Below, one piece after another: positions 6,863 to 8,360 of a stretch of DNA of 8,360 bases (positions are counted from its first letter, which is position 1; every line of letters begins with the position of its first letter). The notes beneath the pieces are model-generated. The model saw only the letters and a list, made by a program, of their open reading frames with translations. It did no database searches and was not told the origin of the DNA. A program made the position numbers and the translations under genes. Source of the stretch: Ignavibacteriales bacterium (GTDB lineage: Bacteria > Bacteroidota > Ignavibacteria > Ignavibacteriales > Melioribacteraceae); the NCBI GenBank assembly GCA_016929735.1, contig JAFGID010000334.1, positions 1 through 8,360 on the forward strand. The letters run 5' to 3'.

Positions 6863-8098
6863 CTAAAAAATTGGGTTTACAATATTGTTATAAATTGAAC
6901 CGAAAGAATAACTTATACCAATACTACCCCAATAATAATATTGAGTTTCAAGTTCTCTTTGTCTAAGTAAAACATCCTCCACACTTGCTTCATATCTTGG
7001 TAAAGATAATTGATTATGTATACCAGAATAACCTATATTAAAATTTAATGCTAATCCTTTAATTAACATTAACGAAATATTAGAATAAACTTCTATTGAA
7101 TTTTTATCAAAGTCATGAATATAACTTGAGCCTGAAACACTCAAGCGAACACTACCCCAATTTTTAATAAATTCGAGAATTACACTCAATTTTTGAAAAA
7201 ATAAAAGTTCTTTTGTTTTAAAGAAAATTGTTTCATCAACATATCTATTATAATCAGCAGCAAACCGATATTGTAATTTTAATTCTCTGCTGGTGTATTC
7301 CGAATAGGGAAACACATTATACTCAACACCGGGCATAAGTTGGGCACTGAAATCAATATTGCTGTAAGTTGATGAATTGGCATTTGTCCAAACCCCTACC
7401 CCCCAATGTTCACTTATTTTTTTCAGCAATGAAAAAGATAACGAGTGTCCTCTTGAAATTGATAAAGTGCTTATTGTTCCGTAATCAAACTTACTTTCAT
7501 TATAACTAGTGTTAATAGAAATACTTAATTTCCATAATTCAGTAATTCGTGCAGCACTGAATGAGCCATTTAAATAAACATACCTATATGACTTTTCACC
7601 ATTAAAATAAGAATTGATACTTGCCTTTAAGAACCAATTATCCCAATTGTCTTCGATTTTTTCCGTAATCATAAAATTACCTAAATAATCAATATTTATT
7701 TTATCAGCGATTGGAGTTTTTGCAACAAATTGAATTAGACCTAATTTAATAGTCTTTACAATTTTTTCTCTTTCGTTATCTGGTGAATCTGTCGTAAGTT
7801 TGACAAACTTTAATTCATCTTGAATACCTTCAAATTTATTTTGACCAATAAACTTCAAAGTATATTCTAATCCACCACCACCAGTAGATTGAGAGCTAAA
7901 TAAAATGTGAATATCTGCATCTTTCCTGTCGCGAACAAAATTAACAAATTTAATGCTCTCCCTAATATAATTTAAATCGCAATTAAAACAATCAATAAAA
8001 ATATTTGGTGCATCGGGAATTATAATTTGATTACCTTCTTGAGTAAGTAAAATATTGTTAAATAAAAAAACAATTGTTAAAAATAAATTCCTATTCAT
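6863..8098 (-). CDS. Uncharacterised putative outer-membrane beta-barrel protein
   Basis: This 411-residue protein has an N-terminal signal peptide (MNRN, then hydrophobic to about residue 19). A conserved N-terminal domain, about residues 30-135, contains NIFIDCFNCDLNYIRE (32-47) with a C-x-x-C pair (C37, C40), NFVRDRKDADIHI (53-65) and STGGGGLEYTLKFIG (71-85). From about 150 to the end, alternating aromatic/polar strands suggest a beta-barrel of perhaps 12 strands, closing with FGSIYNNIVNPIF and a terminal Phe. I know this architecture from memory as a recurring unnamed family in Ignavibacteria, Rhodothermia and Gemmatimonadota, sometimes labelled DUF481-like; no function is established. 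The ATG follows an AAGGT Shine-Dalgarno (8105-8109). The gene starts 13 bases after the stop of a Dcp-like peptidase gene on the same strand, so they are probably co-transcribed. Whether that implies a link in peptide uptake or envelope proteolysis is speculation. Confidence 0.8.
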   Translation of the reverse strand: MNRNLFLTIVFLFNNILLTQEGNQIIIPDAPNIFIDCFNCDLNYIRESIKFVNFVRDRKDADIHILFSSQSTGGGGLEYTLKFIGQNKFEGIQDELKFVKLTTDSPDNEREKIVKTIKLGLIQFVAKTPIADKINIDYLGNFMITEKIEDNWDNWFLKASINSYFNGEKSYRYVYLNGSFSAARITELWKLSISINTSYNESKFDYGTISTLSISRGHSLSFSLLKKISEHWGVGVWTNANSSTYSNIDFSAQLMPGVEYNVFPYSEYTSRELKLQYRFAADYNRYVDETIFFKTKELLFFQKLSVILEFIKNWGSVRLSVSGSSYIHDFDKNSIEVYSNISLMLIKGLALNFNIGYSGIHNQLSLPRYEASVEDVLLRQRELETQYYYWGSIGISYSFGSIYNNIVNPIF

Positions 8099-8111
8099 AA
8101 TTTTACCTTAA

Positions 8112-8360
8112 TTAATCAAGCCCCCTCTTTTCTAATAGCGCATCAATTCGGGGCTCTCTACCTCGAAATTTTTTGTATAAATTCATTGGCTCATCGCTAC
8201 CACCTTTCGATAAAATATTTTCTCTGAATAATTTTGCGTATTTTTGATTAAATAAACTGGTTTCTTTAAATGCTTCGAAGGCATCTGAATCAAGAACTTC
8301 AGCCCATATATAACTATAATATCCAGCTGAATACCCACCTGAAAAAACATGTCTAAAATA
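8112..8360 (-). CDS. dcp: M3-family oligopeptidase (Dcp-like), C-terminal part
   Basis: The right edge cuts this gene; only the last 82 codons and the TAA stop (8112-8114) are in view, and it continues beyond 8360. The visible part reads YFRHVFSGGYSAGYYSYIWAEVLD, then SKGGSDEPM, then FRGREPRIDALLEKRGLD (short pieces quoted in order). This is the C-terminal catalytic-domain segment of M3 zinc metallopeptidases such as peptidyl-dipeptidase Dcp and oligopeptidase A. The His-x(n)-GYSAGYYSY block holds the His and Tyr residues that contact substrate in this family; the zinc-binding HExxH lies outside the window. The FRGR-x-P-x-I-x-x-LL ending favours Dcp/OpdA over thimet-type relatives. These enzymes degrade short peptides, in the cytoplasm or the periplasm; the N-terminus that would decide location is not visible. 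It is followed after 13 bases by the 411-residue barrel gene. Confidence 0.88.
   Translation of the reverse strand, partial: YFRHVFSGGYSAGYYSYIWAEVLDSDAFEAFKETSLFNQKYAKLFRENILSKGGSDEPMNLYKKFRGREPRIDALLEKRGLD

Overview
The window is AT-rich and holds seven coding regions: six complete and one cut by the right edge. Several traits point to the Bacteroidota/Ignavibacteria side of the tree. These are a secreted protein ending in a type A C-terminal sorting domain of the type IX secretion system (T9SS), outer-membrane proteins ending in Phe, and a membrane-protein family I know mostly as 'hypothetical' from Ignavibacteria, Rhodothermia and Gemmatimonadota. Two genes have a clean AGGAG Shine-Dalgarno site, which most classical Bacteroidota genes lack. 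That favours an Ignavibacteria-like organism, but this is inference.

Layout from left to right: (1) 1-63, a heptanucleotide tandem array (ACTGACC), open at the window edge, then plain AT-rich spacer. (2) A divergent pair: a DMT/EamA-type ten-helix transporter on the minus strand, and leucyl/phenylalanyl-tRNA-protein transferase (aat) on the plus strand. (3) Plus strand, 1884-3260: two adjacent paralogous small outer-membrane beta-barrel proteins, likely co-transcribed, preceded by a possible sigma-54-type promoter. (4) Plus strand, 3434-3874: a small lipoprotein with a lipocalin-like look. (5) A convergent intergenic region with an 11-bp hairpin. (6) Minus strand, 3975-6770: a 931-residue secreted beta-propeller (Asp-box/BNR/sortilin-like) protein with a T9SS sorting signal. 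(7) Minus strand, 8360-6863: the end of an M3-family oligopeptidase (Dcp-like) gene, followed after 13 bp by an uncharacterised 411-residue putative outer-membrane barrel protein; these two look like an operon.

Most of the window is cell-envelope biology: four exported or outer-membrane proteins, a lipoprotein and an inner-membrane transporter. Two genes concern protein turnover (aat in the N-degron pathway, the M3 peptidase in peptide breakdown), but they are far apart and nothing in the sequence ties them together. I see no CRISPR, tRNA, rRNA, transposase, phage gene or defence system. No gene-free stretch exceeds 300 bases; the longest are 1-186 and 3261-3433. I found no clear new multi-gene system. 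The best leads are the heptamer array, the uncharacterised 411-residue family beside the peptidase, the duplicated barrel pair and its candidate promoter.
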